This document shows, piece by piece, positions 1 to 8,309 of a DNA stretch of 28,872 bases (positions are counted from its first letter, which is position 1; each line of letters opens with the position of its first letter). Origin of the DNA: CAZAFM01 sp964484395 (GTDB lineage: Bacteria > Campylobacterota > Campylobacteria > Campylobacterales > CAZAFM01); contig CAZAFM010000021.1 in the NCBI GenBank assembly GCA_964484395.1, forward strand, positions 1 through 28,872. Reading direction: 5' to 3'. The notes below the pieces were generated by a model. That model made no database searches. It saw only the letters and a program-made list of their open reading frames with translations, and was not told the DNA's origin. The position numbers and the translations under genes are program-made.

Positions 1-24
1 CTGCATAAGATCAGAGCCATAATA

Positions 25-201
25 CTATATTATGTCTTTTAGCTTCACTACTTGTTCATAGCTTCCAAAGTAGATGATATCTAGATTTTTTTGAAGCTTG
101 GTCATGTTGTTGTAGCTTATGTATCCTATGGTTAAGAACCCTAGTATCATCACTGAGATTAGTAAGATTAACTCTTTTTTTACAGAGCCTTCACTCCACA
201 A
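25..201 (-). pseudogene. Truncated N-terminus of a membrane sensor (kinase or chemoreceptor)
   Basis: A 58-codon frame starts at a TTG with GGAG seven bases upstream, inside the 3' end of the preceding receiver-kinase gene, and ends at a TAG at 25-27. The peptide has a basic start (VKKE), one strong membrane helix (about residues 12-28) and then a stretch containing IYFGSYEQVVKLKDII. That stretch resembles the first helix of the four-helix-bundle sensing domain common in Campylobacterota chemoreceptors and sensor kinases. Such proteins are normally hundreds of residues long. After the TAG the same frame stays open to the window edge (YYGSDLMQ), which would fit continuation of the same helix. 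I infer a nonsense-truncated sensor gene whose remainder lies outside the window. A genuine small membrane peptide or a sequencing error is also possible. Confidence 0.4.
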
Positions 202-1372
202 TAGGAAACTCCATCACAAACTGCGCTCCATTTTCTACATTAGAAGCTGATATTTTTCCATCCATGTGCTCTTCTATAATTATTTTAGCTAGATGTAGCC
301 CTATTCCCGTTCCTTTCTCTCCTTTTGTACTCACATAGGAGTCAAATATATTAGTAGGAAGTAAAGAGGAGGGGATACCACCTCCATTATCAGTGATTGT
401 AAGTATTCCTCTACCTTCAAAACTGTCAAGTTCGCAAATTATTAAGCCCTCTTTTATACCTCTCTCTTTTATAGCATCCTTTGAGTTGTTGAAAATATTG
501 AGAATAACCTGCTTAAACTCACTCTCATACCCAGAAATCAAAAAGTGTTTATGTATCTTGATGGTTATATGGACATCTACTTTTTCAAAACTTCCCTTAA
601 ACAAAGAAATAATATCCTCTATTGGCTCACATGGTCTAAAGCTTGTTTTGACTTTACTTGGAATATGAAAATTTCTAAAGTCATCCATTGTTCTTGACAT
701 AAAGTCTATCTGTTTCATTATCTTATGACTTATACTACTTATCTCTTCTTGAACCTTTTCATCCTCACTAATATCATCTTCAAGAATCTGAGCTAGAATA
801 GATATTGCATTTATAGGTTGCTTCCACTGATGAGATATGGCTCTTACCATATTTCCTATCTCTGCCATTTTTGATTGCTGTATCATAAGCTTCTCTTGAG
901 ATGAGAGCTTTCTTTCTATATCTAGCCTTTTTGATACCTCATGCTCTACTTGACCTAGTAAGGATTCATTGAACATTTGAAGCATTTTTGCTTGCTCATG
1001 TGTTGTTATGTGTGTCTTGACCCGAGCTTTGACACTTATAGGATTAAAAGGCTTTTTAATATAATCAACTGCTCCATACGAAAACCCCTTTGCCTCATCT
1101 TCATCATTAAGTTTAGCAGTTATAAAAACTACAGGAATATCAGCTAACTCTTCATCACTTTTTACTCTTCTGCACACCTCATATCCATCCATATCAGGCA
1201 TCACTATATCAAGAAGTATGATGTCAGGCTTTGTTTTTCTAGCTATCTCTATGGCTTTTTTGCCACTTGTTGAGATTATTACTTCATACTCTTTGTCTAA
1301 TATAGTTGAGAGTTTTTGTATGTTGATTGGCTCATCATCTACTATTAAAACATTATATTTTTTATCTTCCAT
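191..1372 (-). CDS. Receiver-histidine kinase hybrid (REC-HisKA-HATPase), cytoplasmic
   Basis: The 393-residue protein starts with a receiver domain (about 6-122) holding the acidic pair D12/D13, phospho-acceptor D55 in LLDIVMP, T86 and K107. A coiled coil (about 125-170) leads to a kinase core with H-box SHQWKQPINAI (H181), N-box FNNSKDA (N296), G1 box DNGGGIP (328-334) and G2 box GTGIGLHLAK (354-363). There is no membrane helix, so it is soluble. The family reads phosphorylation on the receiver and adjusts its own kinase activity. Its ATG lies inside the last codons of the upstream hybrid kinase (11-base overlap), so the two are probably translationally coupled and act in one phosphorelay. 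No DNA-binding output is encoded in this pair, so the final target is unknown. Confidence 0.9.
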   Translation of the reverse strand: MEDKKYNVLIVDDEPINIQKLSTILDKEYEVIISTSGKKAIEIARKTKPDIILLDIVMPDMDGYEVCRRVKSDEELADIPVVFITAKLNDEDEAKGFSYGAVDYIKKPFNPISVKARVKTHITTHEQAKMLQMFNESLLGQVEHEVSKRLDIERKLSSQEKLMIQQSKMAEIGNMVRAISHQWKQPINAISILAQILEDDISEDEKVQEEISSISHKIMKQIDFMSRTMDDFRNFHIPSKVKTSFRPCEPIEDIISLFKGSFEKVDVHITIKIHKHFLISGYESEFKQVILNIFNNSKDAIKERGIKEGLIICELDSFEGRGILTITDNGGGIPSSLLPTNIFDSYVSTKGEKGTGIGLHLAKIIIEEHMDGKISASNVENGAQFVMEFPIVE

Positions 1373-4300
1373 CTTCTTCTAGCCTACTTCTGATTGTCAC
1401 AAGCTTGTCTTTAAGCTCATCATAGCCAAAACTCTCAAACATCTCTCTTAAACTTAAAACCTCATTCTCCTTAAGATAGAAGGACAAAGCACTCAAAAGA
1501 GCCTCATATCTATCCTGCTTCACAAGCCGTGAATCTGCTAGTTTTGAAACTATCTCATCTATTAAAGAGAGTGTCTTTTCATAAGTTATTATATCTTTTT
1601 TACTACTATCTTTTTGTTGGGTTGGGAGTTTATCTTCTAGCTCTTTACACACTCTTTTTAATTCACCCTCAAGTGCTTCTAGACTCTCTTGTGAAAAAGA
1701 GCTCACTTCTGCCTTTTTTGCTAGCTCATAAAGAGAGTTTATCCTTATATTTCCGCTTGTTCCTTTTAGTTTATGAACAAACTTTCTAAGCTCATCAGCA
1801 CTATTTATATCTAGAATAAAACTATCTTTGAAGCTATTTTTGAACTTCAAAAGTATGCTATAAGCCACATCAGCATCACCATCAAGATCCTCTACAAAAG
1901 CATCTATATCAACACCATCTATTTTTATAAACTCTTTTGTCTCTATATCTATCTTCTTTAGTTTTACATCTTTAACAAAAAGACCTATAACCCTATATAG
2001 TTCTGCTCTATCTATTGGCTTTGATATATGATAGTCCATGCCAGCTTCTTTAGCTCTAAATCTATCCTCATCCATCACAGCAGCACTCAGGGCTATAACA
2101 GGAATAGAGCTATCAATCTCCTTAATACGCCTAGTTGCATCAAATCCATTCATTATAGGCATCTGAATATCCATAAGTACAAGATCATATCCTCCCTTAC
2201 TCTCTTCAAACATCTCTACAGCCTCAACTCCATTATTTGCAATATCAACCTTAGCTCCTATCTTTTCTAGCATAAGTGTGACTATCTCTTGGTTTACCAC
2301 ACTATCCTCAGCAACTAAGATGGAGAGGTTTTTTATGTACTCTATCTGTTTTGGCTCTTTAATGTCTATATCTTTTCTTTTTTCTCTGTCTATCTCAAAT
2401 TTCAAAGAGAAGAAAAACCTACTTCCAACCCCCTCTTTACTATCTACCTTTATCTCTCCTCCTAAAGCCTCAACTATTTTTTTGCTTATAACTAGCCCTA
2501 GGCCTGTTCCTCCATACTTTCTAGTAGTGGAAGTATCAGCTTGAGAAAATGGCTTAAAAAGCCTTAATGTCTGCTCTTTGCTTATTCCTATACCACTATC
2601 TTCTACTTCAAAGTAGAGTATTACTGAATTTTTATCTACTTCATCTGCTTTTATATAGAGCTTTACCTCCCCTATTTGGGTGAACTTTATAGCATTTGAT
2701 AGTAGGTTTACAAGAACCTGAGTTAGCCTAAACTCATCACCAATTAGAGCATAGGGCAGTTCATCTACTTGATTTATATGGAGGGCTAAGCCCTTCTTGC
2801 TTGCTCTATCATCTAGCATCACTTTTAACTGAGAAATCACACTCTGTATATAAAAAGGCTCATACTCTATATCTAGCTTTCCTGCTTCTATTTTTGAATA
2901 ATCAAGTATGTCATCTATGACTCTAAGTAGCATTTTTGATGAGGAATTTAGCTTATCTATCATCCCTTGAGGCTTTTTTTCTAGCTTCATCACTCCAAGC
3001 ATCTCACCTAGCCCTATGACAGCATTCATTGGAGTTCTTATCTCATGGCTCATATTAGCCAAAAACTCACTTTTAGCCATATTTGCTTCCTCAGCTTTTT
3101 TCTTAGCAACCTCTAAAGCTTGCTCAGCTTCTATTTGTTCAGTGATATCCATCACTATGCCTACTACTTTTATGACTTTTTTATTTTCTACTACTGGTTG
3201 TGTTTTGGTGCGTATCCATTTTTTGTTTTTGTGGTGGGTGATAAAAGGAAGTATCATATCATAAGACTCAGCATCATTTATGCACTTTTGAAATGCCTTA
3301 AGAACTCTATCTCTATCTTGGGGTAGATAGCAGTGTAAACTCTGTTCTATGTGGTTAAAATCATCACTTTTTATAAACTCATGTAGCTCAAAAAGCCCCT
3401 CTGTCCAGTACATTTTTTGAGTATCTACATCATACTCCCATCCACCTATTTTTGCTAGGCTCTCTCCATCATTTAGAAGTCGCGAGTTTCTCTCTATCTC
3501 TTTTTTTATATTCTGCTCTTTTTGGATGCTTTTTTGAAAAGCCCTTGTTACTATCCATAGTCCAATAGCAAAAAGTACAAAAAGTATAGTAACTACAGTA
3601 GCCTGATCTCTCCACTGGGCTAAATACTCATCTTTAGACAGTGCCACTTGTACATAAAAAGGGTAGTCCTCAACCACCGCAAAAGTACCTATTCTTCGCA
3701 CTCCATCTGTGGTAGCCCTATAGCTTAGCTCTCCTATTTTTTGACCATTTAGGATTTTAGAAAAGACTGGGTTTGAATCTGAGAGTGGGCGACTGAAGTC
3801 ATCTTTGTTATACTGCGGAAATCTTGAAATAAGCACTGAGGTATCAGCTCTTCTTAGTAGTGCTACACCTTTAGAGCCTACATCCATAGAGGAGATGATA
3901 CTATCTAGCCTTTCAAGAGGCATCAATGCACTAATAGCTCCTAAAAACTCCCCATTTGCTCCACGAATTGCTCTTAGCTGGGCTAAAGACTTCTCTCCTG
4001 TAGTTCTTGCAGTGATGATGTTTGAAAAACTCTGTGTCCTATCTGGGTTGTTTTTTAGTATCTGAAAGTGTGGACGGTCGGCTACACTTACATTTTTATC
4101 CATCTTGTTTGATGAGAGAAGAATAAGTCCATTTGGATTTATAAAATTTATCATCTCCACAGCCTTAAAGCTATCAGCTAAAACTCTGAGTTTACGGGAA
4201 GCTATGCTTTTCTCTTCACCATAGCTTGCAGTTGCAAAATCCTGATGCTCCTGAGGCATGACAGTGAAGATAGACTCTGCAAAGTTCAAGACATCATTCA

Positions 4301-4466
4301 CCTCATTAAAGTCACTCTGAATCATCTTCTCTAGCAGAAGTGTGAGGTTTTTTGTTTCATCCTTGGCACTCTGTACACTCTCATGATATTTAAGATACCC
4401 CTCCATCAAGAGAAAACAAGCAACTAAAACTAAAATACCTGCTCTTAGAATAGCTACCTTTTTCAC
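1362..4466 (-). CDS. Membrane hybrid sensor histidine kinase (Cache-PAS-HisKA-HATPase-REC-Hpt)
   Basis: A 1034-residue hybrid kinase. Visible in order: membrane helix 1 (about 5-22); a periplasmic Cache-like sensor (about 35-285, with FINPNGLILLSS and VADRPHFQ typical of double Cache domains); helix 2 (about 289-308); a PAS domain (about 330-445); HisKA with H474 in SHEIRTPMN; HATPase with N591, DSGIGIS and GGTGLGL; a receiver domain with D766 in LMDIQMP and K816; and a C-terminal Hpt-like domain with H898 in VHKLKGTSGN. All steps of a phosphorelay are therefore in one chain. The start is GTG, preceded by AAGGA eight bases upstream. The downstream receiver-kinase overlaps it and is the obvious partner. 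The ligand cannot be told from sequence. Confidence 0.93.
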   Translation of the reverse strand: MKKVAILRAGILVLVACFLLMEGYLKYHESVQSAKDETKNLTLLLEKMIQSDFNEVNDVLNFAESIFTVMPQEHQDFATASYGEEKSIASRKLRVLADSFKAVEMINFINPNGLILLSSNKMDKNVSVADRPHFQILKNNPDRTQSFSNIITARTTGEKSLAQLRAIRGANGEFLGAISALMPLERLDSIISSMDVGSKGVALLRRADTSVLISRFPQYNKDDFSRPLSDSNPVFSKILNGQKIGELSYRATTDGVRRIGTFAVVEDYPFYVQVALSKDEYLAQWRDQATVVTILFVLFAIGLWIVTRAFQKSIQKEQNIKKEIERNSRLLNDGESLAKIGGWEYDVDTQKMYWTEGLFELHEFIKSDDFNHIEQSLHCYLPQDRDRVLKAFQKCINDAESYDMILPFITHHKNKKWIRTKTQPVVENKKVIKVVGIVMDITEQIEAEQALEVAKKKAEEANMAKSEFLANMSHEIRTPMNAVIGLGEMLGVMKLEKKPQGMIDKLNSSSKMLLRVIDDILDYSKIEAGKLDIEYEPFYIQSVISQLKVMLDDRASKKGLALHINQVDELPYALIGDEFRLTQVLVNLLSNAIKFTQIGEVKLYIKADEVDKNSVILYFEVEDSGIGISKEQTLRLFKPFSQADTSTTRKYGGTGLGLVISKKIVEALGGEIKVDSKEGVGSRFFFSLKFEIDREKRKDIDIKEPKQIEYIKNLSILVAEDSVVNQEIVTLMLEKIGAKVDIANNGVEAVEMFEESKGGYDLVLMDIQMPIMNGFDATRRIKEIDSSIPVIALSAAVMDEDRFRAKEAGMDYHISKPIDRAELYRVIGLFVKDVKLKKIDIETKEFIKIDGVDIDAFVEDLDGDADVAYSILLKFKNSFKDSFILDINSADELRKFVHKLKGTSGNIRINSLYELAKKAEVSSFSQESLEALEGELKRVCKELEDKLPTQQKDSSKKDIITYEKTLSLIDEIVSKLADSRLVKQDRYEALLSALSFYLKENEVLSLREMFESFGYDELKDKLVTIRSRLEEDGR

Positions 4467-4610
4467 CTATAAATCCTTCTTGCTTGGGCTCTTTGCAAAT
4501 CACAAGTATTCCTGCTTATGTATTTTAGCTTGTTTCTAAATTGTTTTTACTTACAGAGACTAAAAGAAGTTCTAAAATAGACTACTATAAAAGGTTCTCA
4601 ATAAGCTATC

Positions 4611-4922
4611 TTAGCAGCACTCTAATTCGCATTTTTTTAGAGCATCCAGCCCTTCTTGACACTCAGCATCCTCAAAAAGCTCCTCTAAATAAAAAACTTT
4701 TGAGCAAACAAAGTAGAGTAACTCCTCTTTTTTATCCTCCTTTGGGTCTCTTTTGTAGTAGCTTTGTGGTAACTCACTTCTGATTTTTTTCCAGTATAGG
4801 TTATCGTTTTCTGGGTTTTTTGTCGTCTCTACCATAAGGTCAATAACTGCAATAGCATTACTAAAACAGTCTATGCTTTCAAAGCTCACATACCTCTGGT
4901 TTACTCTATCTACATCATGCAT
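4611..4922 (-). CDS. cowN: CowN, nitrogenase-protecting protein against CO
   Basis: The 103-residue protein contains RYVSFESIDCFSNA near the N-terminus, a lysine-rich middle, YFVCSKVFYLEELFED, and ends in ECC. These are the landmarks I recall for the CowN family (N2-fixation sustaining protein): the RYVSF..IDC start, the H/CS..YLRELFE region and a terminal Glu-Cys-Cys. CowN binds nitrogenase and sustains N2 fixation in the presence of carbon monoxide. The length fits the family. AGGAG lies five bases before the ATG. It stands alone, 145 bases from the sensor kinase and about 80 bases from the methyltransferase, and no nif gene is visible here. Its presence implies a nitrogenase elsewhere in this genome. 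The assignment is by recognition of motifs, not by alignment. Confidence 0.8.
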   Translation of the reverse strand: MHDVDRVNQRYVSFESIDCFSNAIAVIDLMVETTKNPENDNLYWKKIRSELPQSYYKRDPKEDKKEELLYFVCSKVFYLEELFEDAECQEGLDALKKCELECC

Positions 4923-4948
4923 TCCAACTCCTAATTCAATAATTCCAC

Positions 4949-4954
4949 ATTATA
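4949..4954 (-). promoter_or_regulatory. Predicted -10 element (TATAAT) for cowN
   Basis: On the minus strand a perfect TATAAT lies about 26 bases before the cowN ATG, leaving room for a short leader with AGGAG. No good -35 is seen, which is usual for housekeeping promoters in Campylobacterota. I found no TGGCAC-N5-TTGC sigma-54 site, which might have been expected for a nitrogen-fixation gene. Confidence 0.4.
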
Positions 4955-5005
4955 ACTCATAAAGAGATACAATAATATTTATAAGTTGTATAAAAAATGT
5001 GTACT

Positions 5006-5656
5006 TCAAGTGGTTTTCTTAAAGACAGCAACTCTTCCATCAATCTCAACACTTTGGAATCCAAACTCTCTTTGAATGTACTCCAATGTCTGCTTCTGGT
5101 ATATAAAAACATGAGTAATATCATCTTTGTAATACCATGAGTCAAAGTCAACATCTAAAGAGTATATATGAGTTTTGCAGTAGAGTTTACCATTTGGCTT
5201 TAGTGCTGAGTGTAGTAGTTCAAACTCTTTTTTAGGGTCATAAAAATGCTCTATCACTTCACAAGCAACTATGTAGTCATAGCTCATATCTAGGAGTTCA
5301 GGATAGTTATGAAAATAGGGGTCATACTGAAAAATCTCATACCCTCTATCTTCAAGCATCTTTGATATTACAGGACCAGTCCCGGCACCAAAATCAAGCC
5401 CTATACTACTAGTATCAAAGTCTTTTAGAACCTTTTTTGTAATAGAGCTTACAAATCTCTGATACCCTATATCTTCTATAAGGTTGTTGTGCTTTTCATA
5501 TCTGCTTTTTTCTTGTTCACTATCTAGATGAAACTCGCTTGGACGAAAAACTCCACCACAATTATGACACAAATAAAATTCGCTCTTATAAAAACTATCA
5601 GACTCTCCTTTGCATAAAGGACAAATCCGTATATTTACATTTTCTAATCCACACAT
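5006..5656 (-). CDS. SAM-dependent methyltransferase with N-terminal zinc ribbon
   Basis: The 216-residue protein opens with a four-cysteine zinc ribbon (C12-x2-C15 and C30-x2-C33) and continues with a class I methyltransferase fold. Motif I is LDFGAGTGP (88-95), and VACEVIEHFYDP (130-141) is the post-II region typical of the Methyltransf_11/23 type. LKPNGKLY follows as the fifth-strand region. These enzymes move a methyl group from S-adenosylmethionine to a small molecule, lipid or sugar; the substrate is not evident. The zinc ribbon recalls the sugar C-methyltransferase and RlmA-like groups, but the protein is too short for the former and lacks rRNA-specific features I can name. It lies 63 bases downstream of lgt and may be the last gene of that operon. 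Confidence 0.78.
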   Translation of the reverse strand: MCGLENVNIRICPLCKGESDSFYKSEFYLCHNCGGVFRPSEFHLDSEQEKSRYEKHNNLIEDIGYQRFVSSITKKVLKDFDTSSIGLDFGAGTGPVISKMLEDRGYEIFQYDPYFHNYPELLDMSYDYIVACEVIEHFYDPKKEFELLHSALKPNGKLYCKTHIYSLDVDFDSWYYKDDITHVFIYQKQTLEYIQREFGFQSVEIDGRVAVFKKTT

Positions 5657-5719
5657 AGTCTGCCCTATTTTATGCTTCTTAATTCTTGTAGCTATCTCTT
5701 TTTGTGTGGTGGGATTATA

Positions 5720-6568
5720 TCAAATCTTAGTGCTTGTTTTAGCCCACATTGAAGGCTTGGCTAGCTTTTTCCAGTAGAAGTATAGTCCTAGACTAATAGC
5801 ACCCATAAGTAAACTTAAAAGCTGCCCCATACTAAGTCCTAGAGCGATAAACCCTAGGTGAGAATCAGGTGCTCTATAAAACTCTGCTATAAACCTAGTC
5901 AGGGAGTATCCCACTCCATAAATAGCAGCTAGCTCTCCTGCAAAGGTTGCCCTTGTTCGATACCAATATATGATAAAAAAGAGTAAAACACCTTCTAATA
6001 CCGCCTCATAGAGCTGAGAAGGGTGTCTTTTAATACCTGCTACATAGATACCTATATCAAGGTCAGTTGCACGACCTATTAACTCTTGGTTTAGAAAGTT
6101 TCCTATTCTTCCAAATACATAACCTAAAGGTACTGAGATGCCAACTATGTCAAGAAGATTTAAAAAGCTCACATTTTTAAACTTAGCAAACCCCCAAGTA
6201 GAGAGAAAAAACCCTATAAACGCTCCATGGTAGCTCATCCCACGAATTCCCACAAACTCACCACCTGCAAATGGGTTAAACATCTGCCAAGGGTGAGTTA
6301 AATAGTAGAGTGTATTTGGGTCATAAAACAGAATATACCCAAGGCGCGCTCCAACTATGACACCAATCTCCACCCACAAAAAGTAGGCTTCAAGCACTGG
6401 CTTTTCAATTCCTAACCTGTCTTTTTTGACTATATGCATAGCAAACCACATAGCACTAAGGAGTGCTAATACATACATCAGTCCATACCAATGAACCGGA
6501 AAGCCAAAAATCTCAAAAGCTACAGGGTCAAAGTTGTTATATATATAGTTCCACTTTTCTATTTTCAA
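5720..6568 (-). CDS. lgt: Prolipoprotein diacylglyceryl transferase Lgt
   Basis: This inner-membrane enzyme moves diacylglycerol from phosphatidylglycerol to the lipobox cysteine of prolipoproteins, the first step of lipoprotein maturation. The 282-residue protein has about seven membrane helices and the family landmarks: FGFPVHWYGLMY at the first helix, SYHGAFIGF with H114, the signature GRIGNFLNQELIG (153-165; R154, N157, E162) and RHPSQLYE (181-188). The start is a TTG; GGAG sits only two bases away, unusually close, but no other start codon in frame precedes the first helix. It begins ten bases after the STAS-like gene, so it is probably co-transcribed with the partner-switching genes. 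Any functional link to them is only inferred from position. Confidence 0.95.
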   Translation of the reverse strand: MKIEKWNYIYNNFDPVAFEIFGFPVHWYGLMYVLALLSAMWFAMHIVKKDRLGIEKPVLEAYFLWVEIGVIVGARLGYILFYDPNTLYYLTHPWQMFNPFAGGEFVGIRGMSYHGAFIGFFLSTWGFAKFKNVSFLNLLDIVGISVPLGYVFGRIGNFLNQELIGRATDLDIGIYVAGIKRHPSQLYEAVLEGVLLFFIIYWYRTRATFAGELAAIYGVGYSLTRFIAEFYRAPDSHLGFIALGLSMGQLLSLLMGAISLGLYFYWKKLAKPSMWAKTSTKI

Positions 6569-6578
6569 ATCTCCAAAT

Positions 6579-6872
6579 TTAGAGCTTTTTTACATTAAAA
6601 AGCTCCACAAGGTTGAGGTCATTTAATATCTTGTAAAGTCTATCATCTTTTACATAAATATTTAGCTGAACTTTATCTTTGTTTATAACTTTTAAGAAAA
6701 AACCAACCACTGAAGATGTGATAGAGAAAGACTCTGTTATCTTGATGTTTATGGTGTTTACACCTTGCTCCATCTGCTCTTTGACTACTCTTTTAATCTC
6801 TTGATAGTCTGTTATAGTCTTGATGTTTCCCGCTATACTTATTTCACCATCTTTTATTACTCTTGCTTCCAC
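6579..6872 (-). CDS. STAS-like small protein, probable anti-anti-sigma-type phospho-acceptor
   Basis: The 97-residue protein alternates short strands and helices as in a STAS/SpoIIAA fold. A first strand GEISIAGNI is followed by a helix and a strand TINIKITESF, and then SITSSVVGFFLKV (50-62), at the place where STAS antagonists have DSSGLG and their phosphorylated Ser/Thr. S53 or S54 would be the acceptor. The start is GTG, overlapping the stop of the PP2C-HATPase gene by one base (TAGTG), with AAGGAG five bases upstream, so the two are coupled. The natural reading is that it is the substrate of the HATPase kinase and PP2C phosphatase encoded just before it. Sequence identity to classical SpoIIAA is visibly low, so the family call is structural inference. 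Confidence 0.6.
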   Translation of the reverse strand: MEARVIKDGEISIAGNIKTITDYQEIKRVVKEQMEQGVNTINIKITESFSITSSVVGFFLKVINKDKVQLNIYVKDDRLYKILNDLNLVELFNVKKL

Positions 6873-8308
6873 TACTGCTCCTTTTCTTGAATTGTAAATA
6901 GAACTTCATTTCCTTTGAAATTGTACACTATCTCTTCAGCTATTAAAGAGGAGTTTAGTATACCTAAACCTGATTCTTTTAACGCTTCTCCTCTGTTTTT
7001 GAACATTGAATTTTCCAATATTTCAGTGTCAAAACCATTACCGTTATCTTTTATTTTTGTAGTAACTAGGATTTTCTCTCTATCTTTTACTATTTGTACC
7101 AATATTTTTATCTTTCCTTTTTTCTCCTTTTCTCTATAACTTAGTAACTCATCGTATGTATCTTCTATTACAGCCTCTCTTTTTTCTTCTAGGCTTATGC
7201 CAAGGCTTCCGTGTTCATAAGCATTTATAAGAAGCTCTGTAAGAACTGTGGAGTACTCAACTCTAAATGTCTCACTAAAACCATTATCTTCTAAAAAGCT
7301 GATTATTTCATCTGTGCTTTTTTGTATCTCCTCTTTTTTACTCTTCATAGTAAAGCTCTTTTTTGAGAGAGTCTTTCTAGGTAGTTTTGTTAGCATCACT
7401 ATATTTAGGTCATCCTCATGCTTTGGACACTCTTTTTTAAACTTTTCTAAAAACTCTTTTAGTGATAGGGAGCACTCCATATCTTTTTCGAGCTTTTCGG
7501 CATAAATTGTACCATCAAAGGTTGTGTTTTCAGTAAGCCCATCACTGGCTATTATTAGCTTTTTTATGTTTTTTATACTAAAGCTATCTATATTTAGTGT
7601 GTCAAAAAACTTCGCAATAGGAGGGTTGTTAGAGTTTTTTTTGTATATTTTACTATTTTTTTGTATATAAATAGGTGGCATTCCATATAGTGCATACTCA
7701 ACCTCTTGTATGTCAAGCTTGAAATACACAAAGCTTATAGCCACAATCTCCTCTTCAAGTAGTTTCTCATATATAAACTCTCTATACCGCTTGATAAGCT
7801 TTTTTAAGCTAAATGAGTCTCCTTTGGTTCTGTCTACTAGGTAGTTTATAAATGCTACTGATAGGGCTGAGGTTATAGATGGTGAGAGTCCTTTTCCCAT
7901 ACCATCAACGATAAAAAGAAGATATCTCTGTTCATCTATTTTTCGTACAGAGTAGCTATCACCACTTAGAGTTTCTAGTGGCTCAAAGTGTACACTTAGT
8001 ATCCACTCATTTCTTTTTGTTGGAATCTTTTTCATAAAAAGATTGTTTTTTATGATGTTTAGCTCTTTTTCTTTCGCATTTTTTTGTTGTTGCTCATTAT
8101 ATTTTTCATACTCACTTAGTGCATTATTTAGCCTTTTGTCACTCTCAAGTCTCTTATCAGTTAGGCGCATGATTTTTGTTAGCTTATTGTCTAGCTTGGT
8201 ATAGTGCTCTAGTAGTGCTAATAGCTCTTTTCTAAGAGGGTTTGATTTATACCTTTTTTGACTAGCTAGCCTACCAAATTGCTCTATGACCCTACTTTCG
8301 CTACTCAT
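6872..8308 (-). CDS. PP2C (SpoIIE-type) phosphatase fused to an RsbW-like HATPase kinase domain
   Basis: The 478-residue soluble protein has three parts. Residues 1-90 are a predicted coiled coil. Residues about 100-310 are a PPM/SpoIIE phosphatase with metal-binding aspartates in SGDSYS (D117), VDGMGKG (D135), ASDGLTE (D256) and HEDDLNIV (D299/D300). Residues about 325-475 are a GHKL ATPase of the anti-sigma/RsbW type, with N-box ELLINAYEHG (N362), DNGNGFD and SGLGILNSS. Both opposing activities, phosphorylation and dephosphorylation of a Ser/Thr acceptor, are thus predicted in one chain. SiaC ends one base before its ATG and the STAS-like gene overlaps its end, so it sits mid-operon. The likely substrate is the STAS-like protein, with SiaC as an alternative. 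No sensory domain is present. Confidence 0.85.
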   Translation of the reverse strand: MSSESRVIEQFGRLASQKRYKSNPLRKELLALLEHYTKLDNKLTKIMRLTDKRLESDKRLNNALSEYEKYNEQQQKNAKEKELNIIKNNLFMKKIPTKRNEWILSVHFEPLETLSGDSYSVRKIDEQRYLLFIVDGMGKGLSPSITSALSVAFINYLVDRTKGDSFSLKKLIKRYREFIYEKLLEEEIVAISFVYFKLDIQEVEYALYGMPPIYIQKNSKIYKKNSNNPPIAKFFDTLNIDSFSIKNIKKLIIASDGLTENTTFDGTIYAEKLEKDMECSLSLKEFLEKFKKECPKHEDDLNIVMLTKLPRKTLSKKSFTMKSKKEEIQKSTDEIISFLEDNGFSETFRVEYSTVLTELLINAYEHGSLGISLEEKREAVIEDTYDELLSYREKEKKGKIKILVQIVKDREKILVTTKIKDNGNGFDTEILENSMFKNRGEALKESGLGILNSSLIAEEIVYNFKGNEVLFTIQEKEQ

Positions 8309-8309
8309 G

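Noticed and set aside
4541..4783. 80-codon plus-strand frame over cowN
   Set aside because: It runs antisense through cowN, has no family resemblance, and cowN has the family motifs and ribosome site.
4923..5005. Sigma-54 (NifA-type) promoter before cowN
   Set aside because: Looked for GG-N10-GC spacing with flanking TGGCAC/TTGCA on the minus strand and found no convincing match; only a sigma-70 -10 is visible.
4957..5154. 65-codon minus-strand frame overlapping the methyltransferase end
   Set aside because: It is in another frame of the same strand within the methyltransferase gene and has no recognisable domain.
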